From Lentzea sp033794685 (GTDB taxonomy: Bacteria; Actinomycetota; Actinomycetes; Mycobacteriales; Pseudonocardiaceae), in NCBI GenBank assembly GCA_033794685.1, contig JARAYZ010000006.1: a stretch of 64,000 nucleotides of DNA, one strand, 5' to 3'. The notes below the pieces were generated by a model. That model was given only the letters and a program-made list of their open reading frames with translations, searched no databases and was not told the DNA's origin. A program made the position numbers and the translations under genes. Below, in pieces: positions 33,379 to 42,740 of the stretch. Each line of letters begins with the position of its first letter. The stretch's first letter is position 1.

Positions 33379-36111
33379 TCAGCAGACCTCTCTGCGCTCC
33401 ACTTCGCCGAAGCTCTTCACCCATTCGGAGTCAGTGAGCCTCGCCCCGTCTTTTTCACACATCCTCTTGATGATGCGTCCGGTGTCGAGGTCGTAGGGCA
33501 GCAGCTCGGGGTCCTGGCCCCCGCTGCGCACGAGGAAGTCGCGGTTCTGCGGCCGGTAGACCGCCCGCGTCGAGTTGCCGTGCCCGACGACGTACACGAG
33601 CCGGTCCGCGGGCCGTTCGTTCGCGTAGAGCTGCTGCACTTCGAAGACGTTGTCACGGACGACGGCCACGCGACCGTCGTCGGAGAACGTGACCCGGGCA
33701 CCGGCCCGCAACGCCGTGTCGAGCCGTGCGCGCAGCACGGGCGTTCCGCTCGGCACGCGCTGCCACACCTCGACGATCGACTCCGGCGAGGAGTGCTCGA
33801 CGGCGAGCCAGCGCCCGTCACCGCTGTAGGTGATGCCGCGGACGTAGGCGTGCTGCGACATCGGGGGCCCGGCGGGCTCGACGGTGCCGCCGATGCTCCA
33901 GAACTCGATCGTCGTGGTGCCGGTGGCCTGGTTCCAGACGCCCGTCGCGAGCTCGCGGCCGTCCTGGCTCAGCGCGACGGTCCCGGGGTTGCCCACCGGC
34001 ATCGGGAGCTTGCGGGGACTGCGCGGGTCGCTCAGGTCGTAGAGCTCCGCGTACTCGGACTCGTCCGGCGTCGGGAGCCCGAACTCGACCGAGGCGCCGA
34101 CCTTGCCGACGATCCGCGAGCCGTCCGGGCTGAGGTCGAGCGTGCGGAACCGGCTGGGCAACGCCGTCAGGTAGGTGATGTCGTTCGCGTCGTTGACGGA
34201 CCACAGGTGTTCCTGGCCGTTGAAGTCCCTGGTGACGGCACGGCGTTCGGCGAGCTTCACGACCCGATGGCGGTCGGCGAACTTCTTGCCCGGTGACGCC
34301 TTGTCCTCGTCGATGCTCCACATCCGGTCGGTGCCGTCCTCGTCGGTCACCGCCGCCATCTCCCCGCGCGGGGCGACCACCACGTCCGCGTCGTCCTTGG
34401 GCGTGCCGGTGAACGGGATGCCGCGCGCGACGGCGCTCGCGAGCCGCAGCACCTTCTCGGACTCGGCCGACGGGCTGACGTCGTAGCCGACCAGCGCGTA
34501 CTTGTCCGCGTACGGACGCCGCTGCTCCAGCAGCGCCTCGGACTGCGACAGCGCCTTGCCGCCGAGCGCGGTCGCGTTCATCTCGGTGATCTTGCGTTCG
34601 TTCGCGAGGGCGTAGACGACCGTGCCGGGCACCAGCGCGAGCAGCACGGCCACGACCGCGATCAACGCCGTCGAGCGGCGCGTCTCGCGTTTGACGCTCC
34701 TGGTGACGAACTGGCGTTCCTTGACCGTCAGGAACTCGCCGAGCTCCTTGGCCTTGCGCAGCCGCACGCCCCGGTACAGCGCCAGCGGGTCGCGGTCGCT
34801 CGCCTCCCACAGCTCGATCGCGGTGACGAGCTGCTGGTGCGTCTGCAGGTTCTCGCGGTCCTCGTCGATCCAGCCGGCGAGCCTCGGCCAGCGCAGCACG
34901 GCGTCGTGGACGAGTTCGGCGCCGTCCTCGGTGAGCGTCACCAGCCTGGCCTTCACGAGCAGGCCGAGCAGGCGGGCGTCGACGTCCAGCAGGCGGGTGT
35001 GGCGTTGCGCGATCCCGTTGCGCTGCAAGGAGACGAGCCTCAGGAACAGTTGCCGGGCCGCACGCTCGTCGGTCTCGTCGAGGGTGGCGAAGAAGGTCTC
35101 CGCGGACCGCGCGACGACGTGTTCGACGCCGCCGGACTCCTCGAAGCCCGCGAGCGAGAGCGTCATGCCGCGCTTGCGCCGCCACGTCTCGGCCAGCGCC
35201 TGCTGCACCAGGGGCAGCGCGTGCTGGTTCGCGGCGTCGGCGACGAGTCGCGCGATCACGGCGGTCTCGACGGTCGCGCCGATCTTGGCGGCGGGTTCGG
35301 TGATCGCGCGGCGCAACTGGTCCGCGCTCATCGGCTCGACGGTGATCTCGGTGCCCTCGACGCCCAGCTCGCGCCACCGCTTCCGCCCGTCGGCACGCAC
35401 CGAGAGCACGACGTGGGGGCAGCGGATCACGGCGGCGACGAAGTCGGCGGCGTCCAGCGCCGCCTCGAAGTCGTCGACGAGCAGCACGAGGCCGGGGCGG
35501 TGCTGGCGGATCCGCAGCCTGAGGTGGTCGGGGTCGTCCCGGAACTCCTGCGCCAGCCGGTCCGCGGTGGTGTTCTCGAAGACCTCCGCGAGGGCCTCTG
35601 CCAGGTCCTGGACCGGGTCCTGCCCCGGTGTGACCAGCACGGCGTCGTCCAGCGCGGGCAGCAGACCTGCTCGCAGCAGCGACGTCCGGCCCGACCCGGA
35701 GGCCCCCAGGACGACGGTGAGGGGCTTGGCCTTGACCGCCTCGACGACCTGCTCGACGAGGCACTCGCGCCCGAAGAACCGCTTCGCGTCGTCCTCGGTG
35801 AAGGGCTCGCCGCCGGGGTACGGCGTGTCGGGGTGCGGCGGCTGGGTGTGTTCGACGGCGAGTTCGCGCCACCGCTTCGTCCAGGAGGCCGGATCGGCCT
35901 CGCAGGCCCTCACGAACGCGAGCGTCAGCGCGAGTGACGGCAGCTTGCGGCCGCCGGCCGCGTCGGACAGCGCGGTCGGCGAGTAGTTCGCGCGCCTGGC
36001 CAGCTCGCGATAGCTCGGTTTGCCTGCCTGGTCACGCAGTCTGCGCAGGTCACCGGCGAACCGCAGCAGTGCGGTGTCCTCCGGGCCCAGCGGACGTTCC
36101 CCTCTTGGCAT
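33379..36111 (-). CDS. HTH-nSTAND1-TM-beta-propeller protein, copy 1 (damaged P-loop)
   Basis: 910 residues. Residues 15-75 form an XRE-like helix-turn-helix (SYRELARRANYSPTALSDAA). Residues about 105-450 form an nSTAND1 NTPase. One transmembrane helix lies near 478-500 (ALIAVVAVLLALVPGTVVYA), and a WD40-like propeller follows. Compared with the two paralogues upstream, Walker A reads GASGSGRTS, with Arg142 instead of Lys. Walker B reads LLVDDFEAAL, where the others have DQFEE. NTP hydrolysis is therefore doubtful. The C-terminus keeps the family ending CEKDGARLTDSEWVKSF...C. The first residues MPRGERPL match the other copies, supporting the ATG at 36111. Confidence 0.88.
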   Translation of the reverse strand: MPRGERPLGPEDTALLRFAGDLRRLRDQAGKPSYRELARRANYSPTALSDAAGGRKLPSLALTLAFVRACEADPASWTKRWRELAVEHTQPPHPDTPYPGGEPFTEDDAKRFFGRECLVEQVVEAVKAKPLTVVLGASGSGRTSLLRAGLLPALDDAVLVTPGQDPVQDLAEALAEVFENTTADRLAQEFRDDPDHLRLRIRQHRPGLVLLVDDFEAALDAADFVAAVIRCPHVVLSVRADGRKRWRELGVEGTEITVEPMSADQLRRAITEPAAKIGATVETAVIARLVADAANQHALPLVQQALAETWRRKRGMTLSLAGFEESGGVEHVVARSAETFFATLDETDERAARQLFLRLVSLQRNGIAQRHTRLLDVDARLLGLLVKARLVTLTEDGAELVHDAVLRWPRLAGWIDEDRENLQTHQQLVTAIELWEASDRDPLALYRGVRLRKAKELGEFLTVKERQFVTRSVKRETRRSTALIAVVAVLLALVPGTVVYALANERKITEMNATALGGKALSQSEALLEQRRPYADKYALVGYDVSPSAESEKVLRLASAVARGIPFTGTPKDDADVVVAPRGEMAAVTDEDGTDRMWSIDEDKASPGKKFADRHRVVKLAERRAVTRDFNGQEHLWSVNDANDITYLTALPSRFRTLDLSPDGSRIVGKVGASVEFGLPTPDESEYAELYDLSDPRSPRKLPMPVGNPGTVALSQDGRELATGVWNQATGTTTIEFWSIGGTVEPAGPPMSQHAYVRGITYSGDGRWLAVEHSSPESIVEVWQRVPSGTPVLRARLDTALRAGARVTFSDDGRVAVVRDNVFEVQQLYANERPADRLVYVVGHGNSTRAVYRPQNRDFLVRSGGQDPELLPYDLDTGRIIKRMCEKDGARLTDSEWVKSFGEVERREVC

Positions 36112-36226
36112 GCCGCCTCCTGGCGGGATTGTCCACCAGAGGTTCGCCCTCCGTCTAACGGCCCGCTAACCAGCCACCACCCCGGTCTGCTCTTCGTGAT
36201 CGTTTCACCTGCGAGGAGCTGCGGCT

Positions 36227-38941
36227 TCAGTCGCGGCACGGCGGGGTGAACTCGATTCCGGCGAAGTACTGCCCCCACTCCTCGCCGGTCATCCGGGGAA
36301 TGGCCTGCTCGCAGATCCGCACCGCCGGGTCGCGCGGGTCGGCGTTCCACAACCGCACGGCCCGGTCCGCACCGCCCGTGACGACGTCGTCACCCCGGGG
36401 TGTCAGGCCCACCGCGGTGACGGGTCCGGTGTGCCCGCGCAGCAGGGCCTGCTCGACCGGTTCGCCGTCACCGAGCCGCCAGAGGCGCACCAGACCGTCG
36501 TCGGTGGCGATCGCGACCCGGCCCGCGCCGAGCCAGGCCGACGTGACCTCACCACCGCCGGTGCGGATCGCCGCGCGCAGGACCGGGGCGCGCGGGTCGG
36601 TGGTGTCCCAGAGGTGGACGGCCGTGCCCGCGGCGGTCATCAGCTCGCCCGCGGCGGCGAACTGGGCGCTGCGGGCGAACTCCCTGGTCAGTGACAGGAG
36701 CTTGACGTCACGCGGGTCGGTGACGTCGGCCAGGTGCACGGCGTGGCCGGTGGTGACGGCGGCGAGGACCTGGCCGTCCGGGCGGAACGACATGCCCGCC
36801 AGCGGTCCCAGACCGAGCTGGACGGTGGTGAGGAGCCTCGGGCGCTCACCGCGCAGGTCCGTCCAGAAGCTCAGGGCGCCGTCTCCGCCGGTGGTGACGA
36901 GAGTGTTGCCCTGCCAGGCGATCGCGGACGCGCGCACGGGAAGCACGGCCAGTTCGCGTGGTTTGCCGAGAGAGGCGTCGACGACGTGCACGGTGCCGTC
37001 CTCGGCAACGGACGCGATCAGGCCTCCGGTCGAGTCCATCGCGAGCGCGGTGACGGCGGCGGCGTGCCTGGTCGCCTCGTGGGAGGTGCGCGGGGACGGC
37101 AGGTCGTCCAGCGCCGTCAGCACGACCGTGCCGTCGCGGTGCCCGGCGGCGACCTGCTGCTGGGTCGGGCTGACCATGAGTGCGGTGACCTCGGTCTGGG
37201 CTTCGCGCAACACCTGGGACGGCACGTCCTCCTGCCGGAGACTGTTGCGCGCCTGGGGCAACGGCACGAGCTGGTAGGCGGCGAGCGCGACCTGCTGGGC
37301 CAGGGCGGGGTTCGTGGAACGCAGTGCGGCGGCCTCCCCCACGGCGCTCAGCACGGCGGCGTTGGCGCGTTGCTCGTCGGCGGCGATGCTCGCCCTCAAC
37401 GCGAAGACGGTGGAGCTGGCGGCAACGACCACGAGTGCCACCAGGACGGCGAGCAGCTGGCGTTGACGGCGAGTGCGTCTTCGGGCACTCGCGGAGACCT
37501 CTTCCTCCGCGGCCAGGCTCGCCGCGAGGAAAGCGCGTTCGGCCGCGTTCAGCGACAGTCCGCCGGGAACGTTCGCGAGACGGCGGCCCCGCCACAACGC
37601 GCCGGCGTCGCGGTCGAGCGACTCCCAGGTCTGCGTGGCGTGCGTGAGTTCGCGCTGCGCCTTGATGTTCGCGCGGTCCTCCTCGACCCAGCCCTGGAAC
37701 GTGGGCCAGCCGCGGATCAACGCCTCGTGCGCCAGTTCGACACCGTCGCGGTCGATCACCACGAGCCTCGCCGCGGCCAGTGCGAACAGCACCTCGTCGT
37801 CGGCCTCGAGTTCGGACTGGTGCGCGCGGCGTTTGGTGTCGTCGGCGGTGACGAGCCGCAGCAGGATCCGTCTCGCCTGCTCCCGCCCGGCCGGGGACAG
37901 CCCGTCGAGGACGTCCTGCGCGGTGCGGGCGACGGCGTGGTCGAGACCGCCGACCTCCTCGTAGCCGGAGAGGGTCAGCGTCATGCCGCGCCGGTGCTGC
38001 CAGGTCTGCGCGAGCGCGTGCGACAGCAACGGCAACACGGCCGCCTGCCCGACGGCGTCGGCCATGAGCCTCGCCAGCAGGGCGCTCTCGACCTTGGCCC
38101 CCACGACCGCGGCGGGTTCGGTGATGGCGAGGCGGAGTTCGTCGGGTGTCATGGGACCGACGAGGAGCTGGCTGCCTTCGAGGGCCTCGACCAGTTCGGG
38201 ATGGCGCGCGCAGTGACCGTAGTAGTCGGCGCGGACGCCGATGACGACCTTCGAGCAGCCGAGGAGCGCCGTGATCAGCCACTGCCGGAGTTCTTCGTTC
38301 CGGCACAACGTGAACAGCTCTTCGAACTGGTCCACGACCACGAGATGTCCATGCCTGCGCCGGAGTTCGCCCGGATCCGCCAGGTCGTCGGCGAGCGCGA
38401 CCGCCTCGCCGCCGGTGAGCCGGGCGAGCGCGAGCGCGCACTCCTCCACAGGGTTAGCGCCGGGGGTGAACAGCAGCACCGGTTCGCGGGTGCGGGCGAT
38501 CAGACCGGCCCGCAGCAACGAGGACTTGCCCACACCGGACGGTCCGAACACGCCGGTGAAGCGGTTCCTCGTGCCGAGCAGCTCCGCCGTCAACCGCTCG
38601 CGTCCGAAGAACCTCGGTGCGTCACCGGGCTGGAACATCGCGAGCCCGACGTACGGACTGTCGTCCGCCGCATGGGGTTCCGACTCGACGACGGCACGCC
38701 ACCGCCGCGCCCACTCCTCCGGATCGGCGTCACAGGCCTTCGCGTACGCCTTGGTCACCGCGAGGCTCGGCAGCTTCCGCCCACCGGCCGCCTCCGACAG
38801 CGCCGCCGCCGAGTAGTGCGCCCGCCGGCTCAGTTCGCGGTAGGTGGGGCTGCCCGCACGCTCCCGCAGCCGGCGCAGGTCGGCCGCGAACCGCAGGAGA
38901 CCGCTCTCGCCCTCGTCGAGAGGGCGTTCCCGTCTCGGCAT
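36227..38941 (-). CDS. HTH-nSTAND1-TM-beta-propeller protein, copy 2
   Basis: 904 residues from the ATG at 38941 (MPRRERPL, conserved with the neighbours; the open frame to 38980 is rejected). It has an XRE-like HTH at 15-75. The nSTAND1 NTPase has Walker A GPSGVGKSS at 133-141 and Walker B LVVVDQFEELFTL. A membrane helix near 495-515 (QLLAVLVALVVVAASSTVF) precedes a seven-bladed-type WD40 propeller with clear repeats (GHTGPVTAVGLTPRGDDVVT). It ends CEQAIPRMTGEEWGQYFAGI...C. If the N-terminus is cytoplasmic the propeller faces outward, giving a membrane sensor with an internal DNA- or protein-binding head. Ligand and output are unknown. Confidence 0.92.
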   Translation of the reverse strand: MPRRERPLDEGESGLLRFAADLRRLRERAGSPTYRELSRRAHYSAAALSEAAGGRKLPSLAVTKAYAKACDADPEEWARRWRAVVESEPHAADDSPYVGLAMFQPGDAPRFFGRERLTAELLGTRNRFTGVFGPSGVGKSSLLRAGLIARTREPVLLFTPGANPVEECALALARLTGGEAVALADDLADPGELRRRHGHLVVVDQFEELFTLCRNEELRQWLITALLGCSKVVIGVRADYYGHCARHPELVEALEGSQLLVGPMTPDELRLAITEPAAVVGAKVESALLARLMADAVGQAAVLPLLSHALAQTWQHRRGMTLTLSGYEEVGGLDHAVARTAQDVLDGLSPAGREQARRILLRLVTADDTKRRAHQSELEADDEVLFALAAARLVVIDRDGVELAHEALIRGWPTFQGWVEEDRANIKAQRELTHATQTWESLDRDAGALWRGRRLANVPGGLSLNAAERAFLAASLAAEEEVSASARRRTRRQRQLLAVLVALVVVAASSTVFALRASIAADEQRANAAVLSAVGEAAALRSTNPALAQQVALAAYQLVPLPQARNSLRQEDVPSQVLREAQTEVTALMVSPTQQQVAAGHRDGTVVLTALDDLPSPRTSHEATRHAAAVTALAMDSTGGLIASVAEDGTVHVVDASLGKPRELAVLPVRASAIAWQGNTLVTTGGDGALSFWTDLRGERPRLLTTVQLGLGPLAGMSFRPDGQVLAAVTTGHAVHLADVTDPRDVKLLSLTREFARSAQFAAAGELMTAAGTAVHLWDTTDPRAPVLRAAIRTGGGEVTSAWLGAGRVAIATDDGLVRLWRLGDGEPVEQALLRGHTGPVTAVGLTPRGDDVVTGGADRAVRLWNADPRDPAVRICEQAIPRMTGEEWGQYFAGIEFTPPCRD

Positions 38942-38948
38942 CCCGTCA

Positions 38949-38994
38949 TTGTTCAGAGAACTTTGTTCAGCGGCCAACACATGACCGTGAACAA
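38949..38994. promoter_or_regulatory. Three TTGTTCA repeats upstream of STAND copy 2
   Basis: TTGTTCA occurs at 38949-38955 and 38963-38969 (14-base spacing) and inverted as TGAACAA at 38988-38994. A single TTGTTCA (41872-41878) also lies upstream of copy 3, and none was seen before copy 1. They could be operator half-sites, perhaps for the HTH domains of the STAND proteins themselves. This is speculative. Confidence 0.3.
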
Positions 38995-39123
38995 CCCGTT
39001 CGCCCTAACGTCGACACACGCCCTGGACGCAATGACAACGGGGAAGGCCCGGTGCTCGCGCCCCGAACCGGCGCCGGAGTGGCCGTGGGTGGCCCGCGCA
39101 CGTGCCACCCACGGCTCACGCGC

Positions 39124-41835
39124 TCAGCAGACGGGAACGCGCTTGATGTCCGGGAAGTACCGCGCCCAGTCATGGTCGGACAGTTGCTCCCCACCGAGAC
39201 ACAGGTTCCTCAGGACCTGCCCGACGTCCGTGTGCAACGGCCAGACCGCCTCCTCGGTCACCGCGACGAACTCCCGCTGCTCCGGCCAGTAGTCGAAAGC
39301 CGTGACGACCTGTGGGAAGTTCTCGAACCCGGCGAGCGAGACGGGTTCGTGCCGGGTGCCGAGACTCCGCACCTGCGCGGACCGGTCGGTACCGATCAGC
39401 ACCTGACCGCTGTCCGGGGTGAACACGACGGAGTGGCTCGTGCGAGGCGGTACGGAGAACTCGGCCCAGTCGACCGGCTGCGCGGGGTTCGAGACGTCCC
39501 ACACCCGCGCGACACCCGTGATGGTGTCGATCAGCAGGAAGAGCCTGTTGTCCGGACTGAAGTAGCTGTCGCCCCCCGGAACGCTGATCGTGCTCACGTG
39601 GCTGGCCGTTTCTCCTTCGAGCCGCCAGAACTCCACCGTTCCAGGGCCGAACCGCGACACCGCGAGCATCTTGCCGTCCGGCGAGAGACGCATACTCCTC
39701 ACCCCCTGGCGGCCCGGCACCGGGGTCTCGCGCATCCCGCCGGAACCGTCGTACGTCCAGACCGTCGGCAGGCCGGGTCGGCTGGAGGTGATCCCGGCGA
39801 ACCTGGTGAGGGTGCTGTCCGCGGTGACTTCGACGGGGGTCGCGGAGATCAGGGCGAGCTTGCGCGGCTGGGCGGGATCGGTGATGCCCATCAGCACCAC
39901 GCCTTCATCGGTGACGGCGACCAGGCGACGGTCGTCGTCGCTGACCGCCCCCACCCTTCCGGGGAGACGCAAGCTCGGAATCGCCTGGCGGGCGCGGAGA
40001 TCCCACAGTCTCGTGGTGGGCGACGTCCGGTCGGAGTCAACGAAGAACCGGCCACCGCTCGTCTTCTTCACCGGTGAGAGCACGATCCCGCGCAGGAACC
40101 GGTCCCGCCCGGTGGAAGCTGCGATGCTCAGCAGGTGGTCGCGGGTCGAGTCGTCAGGCGCCACCTTGTAGGCGGCGAGGGCCAGCCGGATCGCCTGGCC
40201 GCCGTCGGTCTCCAGCAGCGCGAGCCGCCTGGCCTCGGCGGCAGCTGACCCCGCCACAGCGAGATCTCGTTGCCTGGACACCTCACCCGCCTTGTCCATC
40301 GCGAACACGACGGTGCCGGCGAGGAGCAGCACGAGCACCGAGAGGACGCTGATGACCGCGCGGGCCCGGCGCACGCGGCGGCGGCCCTCCGCCTGGCTCG
40401 CGGCGAGGAACGCGTGCTCGGGTTCGGTCAGCGAGTCCGCGCTGAGTTCCTCGGCCCGGGCCAGCCGCACCCCCTGGTACAGGAGGTCGGGATCACCGTC
40501 CCACTCCTTCGCGGCCTCGGTGAGCTGGTGGTGCACGCGCAGCGCCTCGCGGTCCTCGGCGATCCAGTCGCGCAACCTCGGCCAGGAGCGGATCAACGCC
40601 TCGTGGGTGAGTTCGGCGTGCTGCTCGGTGAGCGTCACCAGGCGGGCGCCGGCGAGGCGGTCGAGGACGTCGGCGTCGAGGTCCTCGCGGTTCGCGCGCC
40701 GTTTGGTGTCCTCGGTGCCCTCGCCGAGCGCGATCAGGCGCAGGAACGTGCGGCGGACGGTCCGCCGCTGCTCCTCGTCGAGCTGGGAGTACACCGCCTC
40801 GGCGGTGCGGGCGATGGCGTGCTCGACGCCGCCCGCCTCCTCGTAGCCGACGAGCGACAGCGCCATGCCGCGTCGGCGGTGCCAGGTCTCGACGAGGGCG
40901 TGCTGCACGAGCGGCAACGCGGCCGCCTGGCCCGCGACGTCCGCGACCAGGCGGGTGACCAGGGCGGACTCGACGGTGGCGCCGACGTGCTGGGCCGGTT
41001 CGACGATGGCCCGGCGCAGTTCCTCGGTCGTCAGCGGCCCGACGAGGACCTGGGCGCCTTCGAGCGCCTCGACCAGTTCCGGATGGCGGCCGACGTGGCC
41101 GTAGAAGTCGGCGCGGACGCCGATGACCACGTGCGGTGCGCTCATCAGGGCCTGGACGAACCAGTCACGTTGCTCGGGGCTCGCGAGCGTGAAGACCTCC
41201 TCGAACTGGTCCACGACCAGGACGAGCTCCTCGTCGTGCTGCCGGATCAGCAGCCCGAGTGCCCCGGGGTCGGTGAGCTCGCTGCGCAGGACCACCGCGG
41301 AGTGCCCGGTGAGCTGGGCGAGGCGGACGGCGCACTCGTCGAGCGGCTGGACGCCGGGCGTGAAGACCAGCGCCTGCTTCAGCCTCGGCAGCAGACCGGC
41401 GCGCAGCAGTGACGACTTGCCCGAGCCACTGGCGCCGAACACACCGACGAACGGGCGGGTGCGGGTGAGTTCGACAAGCTTCGCGGTGAGCTTCTCGCGG
41501 CCGTGGAACCGGTCGGCGTCTTCCTTCTGGAACGCCTGGAGACCCACGTACGGCGCTTCCCCCGTGGGAGCGGGCGGAGCGGCGATGTCGCGCCAGCGCC
41601 GTTCCCACTCCTGCTCGTCGCCGCCACAGGCTTTGACGTAGGCCAGCGCGACCGCGAGGCTCGGGAGCTTCCTGCCCCCGGCGGCGTCGGACAGCGTCGC
41701 CGCCGAGTAATGCGCGCGTGAAGCGAGCGCGCGGTAGGACGGTCCACCCGCCTGGTCGCGGAGCTTCCTCAGATCGGCCGCGAACCGGCCGAGTTCGGTG
41801 TCCGCGCTCTCCAGCGGGCGTTCGGTGCGTGGCAT
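39124..41835 (-). CDS. HTH-nSTAND1-TM-beta-propeller protein, copy 3
   Basis: 903 residues from the ATG at 41835 (MPRTERPL after GGGAGAT). HTH at 15-75 (SYRALASRAHYSAATLSDAA), nSTAND1 with Walker A GASGSGKSS at 134-142 and Walker B LVLVVDQFEEVFTLA, a membrane helix near 490-512 (AVISVLSVLVLLLAGTVVFA), then a beta-propeller with degenerate WD repeats. It ends CLGGEQLSDHDWARYFPDIKRVPVC. Most of the N-terminal 450 residues align readily by eye with copy 2. It is first in the triplet; 182 bases separate it from copy 2, enough for separate promoters. Confidence 0.92.
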   Translation of the reverse strand: MPRTERPLESADTELGRFAADLRKLRDQAGGPSYRALASRAHYSAATLSDAAGGRKLPSLAVALAYVKACGGDEQEWERRWRDIAAPPAPTGEAPYVGLQAFQKEDADRFHGREKLTAKLVELTRTRPFVGVFGASGSGKSSLLRAGLLPRLKQALVFTPGVQPLDECAVRLAQLTGHSAVVLRSELTDPGALGLLIRQHDEELVLVVDQFEEVFTLASPEQRDWFVQALMSAPHVVIGVRADFYGHVGRHPELVEALEGAQVLVGPLTTEELRRAIVEPAQHVGATVESALVTRLVADVAGQAAALPLVQHALVETWHRRRGMALSLVGYEEAGGVEHAIARTAEAVYSQLDEEQRRTVRRTFLRLIALGEGTEDTKRRANREDLDADVLDRLAGARLVTLTEQHAELTHEALIRSWPRLRDWIAEDREALRVHHQLTEAAKEWDGDPDLLYQGVRLARAEELSADSLTEPEHAFLAASQAEGRRRVRRARAVISVLSVLVLLLAGTVVFAMDKAGEVSRQRDLAVAGSAAAEARRLALLETDGGQAIRLALAAYKVAPDDSTRDHLLSIAASTGRDRFLRGIVLSPVKKTSGGRFFVDSDRTSPTTRLWDLRARQAIPSLRLPGRVGAVSDDDRRLVAVTDEGVVLMGITDPAQPRKLALISATPVEVTADSTLTRFAGITSSRPGLPTVWTYDGSGGMRETPVPGRQGVRSMRLSPDGKMLAVSRFGPGTVEFWRLEGETASHVSTISVPGGDSYFSPDNRLFLLIDTITGVARVWDVSNPAQPVDWAEFSVPPRTSHSVVFTPDSGQVLIGTDRSAQVRSLGTRHEPVSLAGFENFPQVVTAFDYWPEQREFVAVTEEAVWPLHTDVGQVLRNLCLGGEQLSDHDWARYFPDIKRVPVC

Positions 41836-41954
41836 GTCGATCTCCCCCTGAGATCGATTGTCCACACCCTGTTGTTCACTGCGCACTTCCGACCCCTTAC
41901 AACGTCGTCGCCGTAGCGTTCTCGTCGCAAGGTGAACGGGGGTTCACCGCAGGT

Positions 41955-41986
41955 CGTCCCTCCGGCCGTCGGGGGCTGGAGGGACG
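41955..41986 (-). terminator. Hairpin after rluB
   Basis: A 9-base stem (CGTCCCTCC with GGAGGGACG, 14-base loop) lies 20 bases beyond the rluB stop. A second small palindrome, GGTGAACGGGGGTTCACC, is at 41931-41948. Together they probably end the parA-scp-rluB transcript; no U-tract is seen. Confidence 0.55.
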
Positions 41987-42005
41987 AGCGGAGTTCAGAT
42001 TCTGC

Positions 42006-42740
42006 TCAGAGACCGACGAGCTTGTACAGCCCGCCGACCTCCTGCCGGTTCAGCACCCGCATCGCACCGGGACGCTGGTTGCCGAGCAGCACCTCGCCGA
42101 CCGCGACGCGGACCAGCGACTGCACCGGGTAGCCGGCGGTCTCCATCAGACGGCGCACGATGTGCTTGCGGCCCTCGTGCAGCTTGATCTCGACCAGCGC
42201 CTTGCCGGGCACGACGCTGATGACCTTGAAGGAGTCGACCTTGACCGGCCCGTCCTCCAGCTCGATGCCCGCCTTGAGCTTCCTGTTGAGACCCTTCTCG
42301 ACCGGGCCGGGGACCTCGGCGAGGTAGGTCTTCTTGACGTTGTAGCTCGGGTGCATCAACCGGTGCGCGAGCTCGCCGTCGTTCGTGAGCAGCAGCAGCC
42401 CCTCGGTCTCCGCGTCGAGGCGACCGACGTGGAACAGCCGTTCCTTGCGGTTGCGCACCAGGTCGCCCACGCACGGCCGGCCCAGGTCGTCCTCCATCGT
42501 GGAGAGCATCCCGTACGGCTTGTTGAGCGCGATCGTGACGACGTCCTCGCGGATCTGCACCCGCAGCCCGTCGACGTGCACGACAGCGGTCTCGGGGTCG
42601 ATCCGCCGCCCCTGCTCCTTCACGACCTTGCCGTCGACCTGCACCCGGCCCTGCTCGATCAGCTCTTCGGAAGCGCGGCGCGAGGCGATCCCCGCTTGCG
42701 CGAGCACCTTCTGCAGGCGCACGCCCTCGTTCTCAGACAT
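42006..42740 (-). CDS. rluB: Ribosomal large-subunit pseudouridine synthase B
   Basis: 244 residues from the ATG at 42740, inside the end of scpB (8-base overlap). An N-terminal S4 RNA-binding domain (LQKVLAQAGIASRRASEELI) precedes the RsuA/RluB catalytic domain with GRLDAETEGLLLLTNDG carrying the catalytic Asp. It modifies 23S rRNA. Its place after scpA-scpB is conserved across actinobacteria. In M. tuberculosis cmk and der follow; here the STAND triplet follows. Confidence 0.93.
   Translation of the reverse strand: MSENEGVRLQKVLAQAGIASRRASEELIEQGRVQVDGKVVKEQGRRIDPETAVVHVDGLRVQIREDVVTIALNKPYGMLSTMEDDLGRPCVGDLVRNRKERLFHVGRLDAETEGLLLLTNDGELAHRLMHPSYNVKKTYLAEVPGPVEKGLNRKLKAGIELEDGPVKVDSFKVISVVPGKALVEIKLHEGRKHIVRRLMETAGYPVQSLVRVAVGEVLLGNQRPGAMRVLNRQEVGGLYKLVGL

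Noticed and set aside
36112..36226. Small RNA or leader gene between STAND copies 1 and 2
   Set aside because: Only 115 bases with no strong structure or ORF; probably a promoter region.
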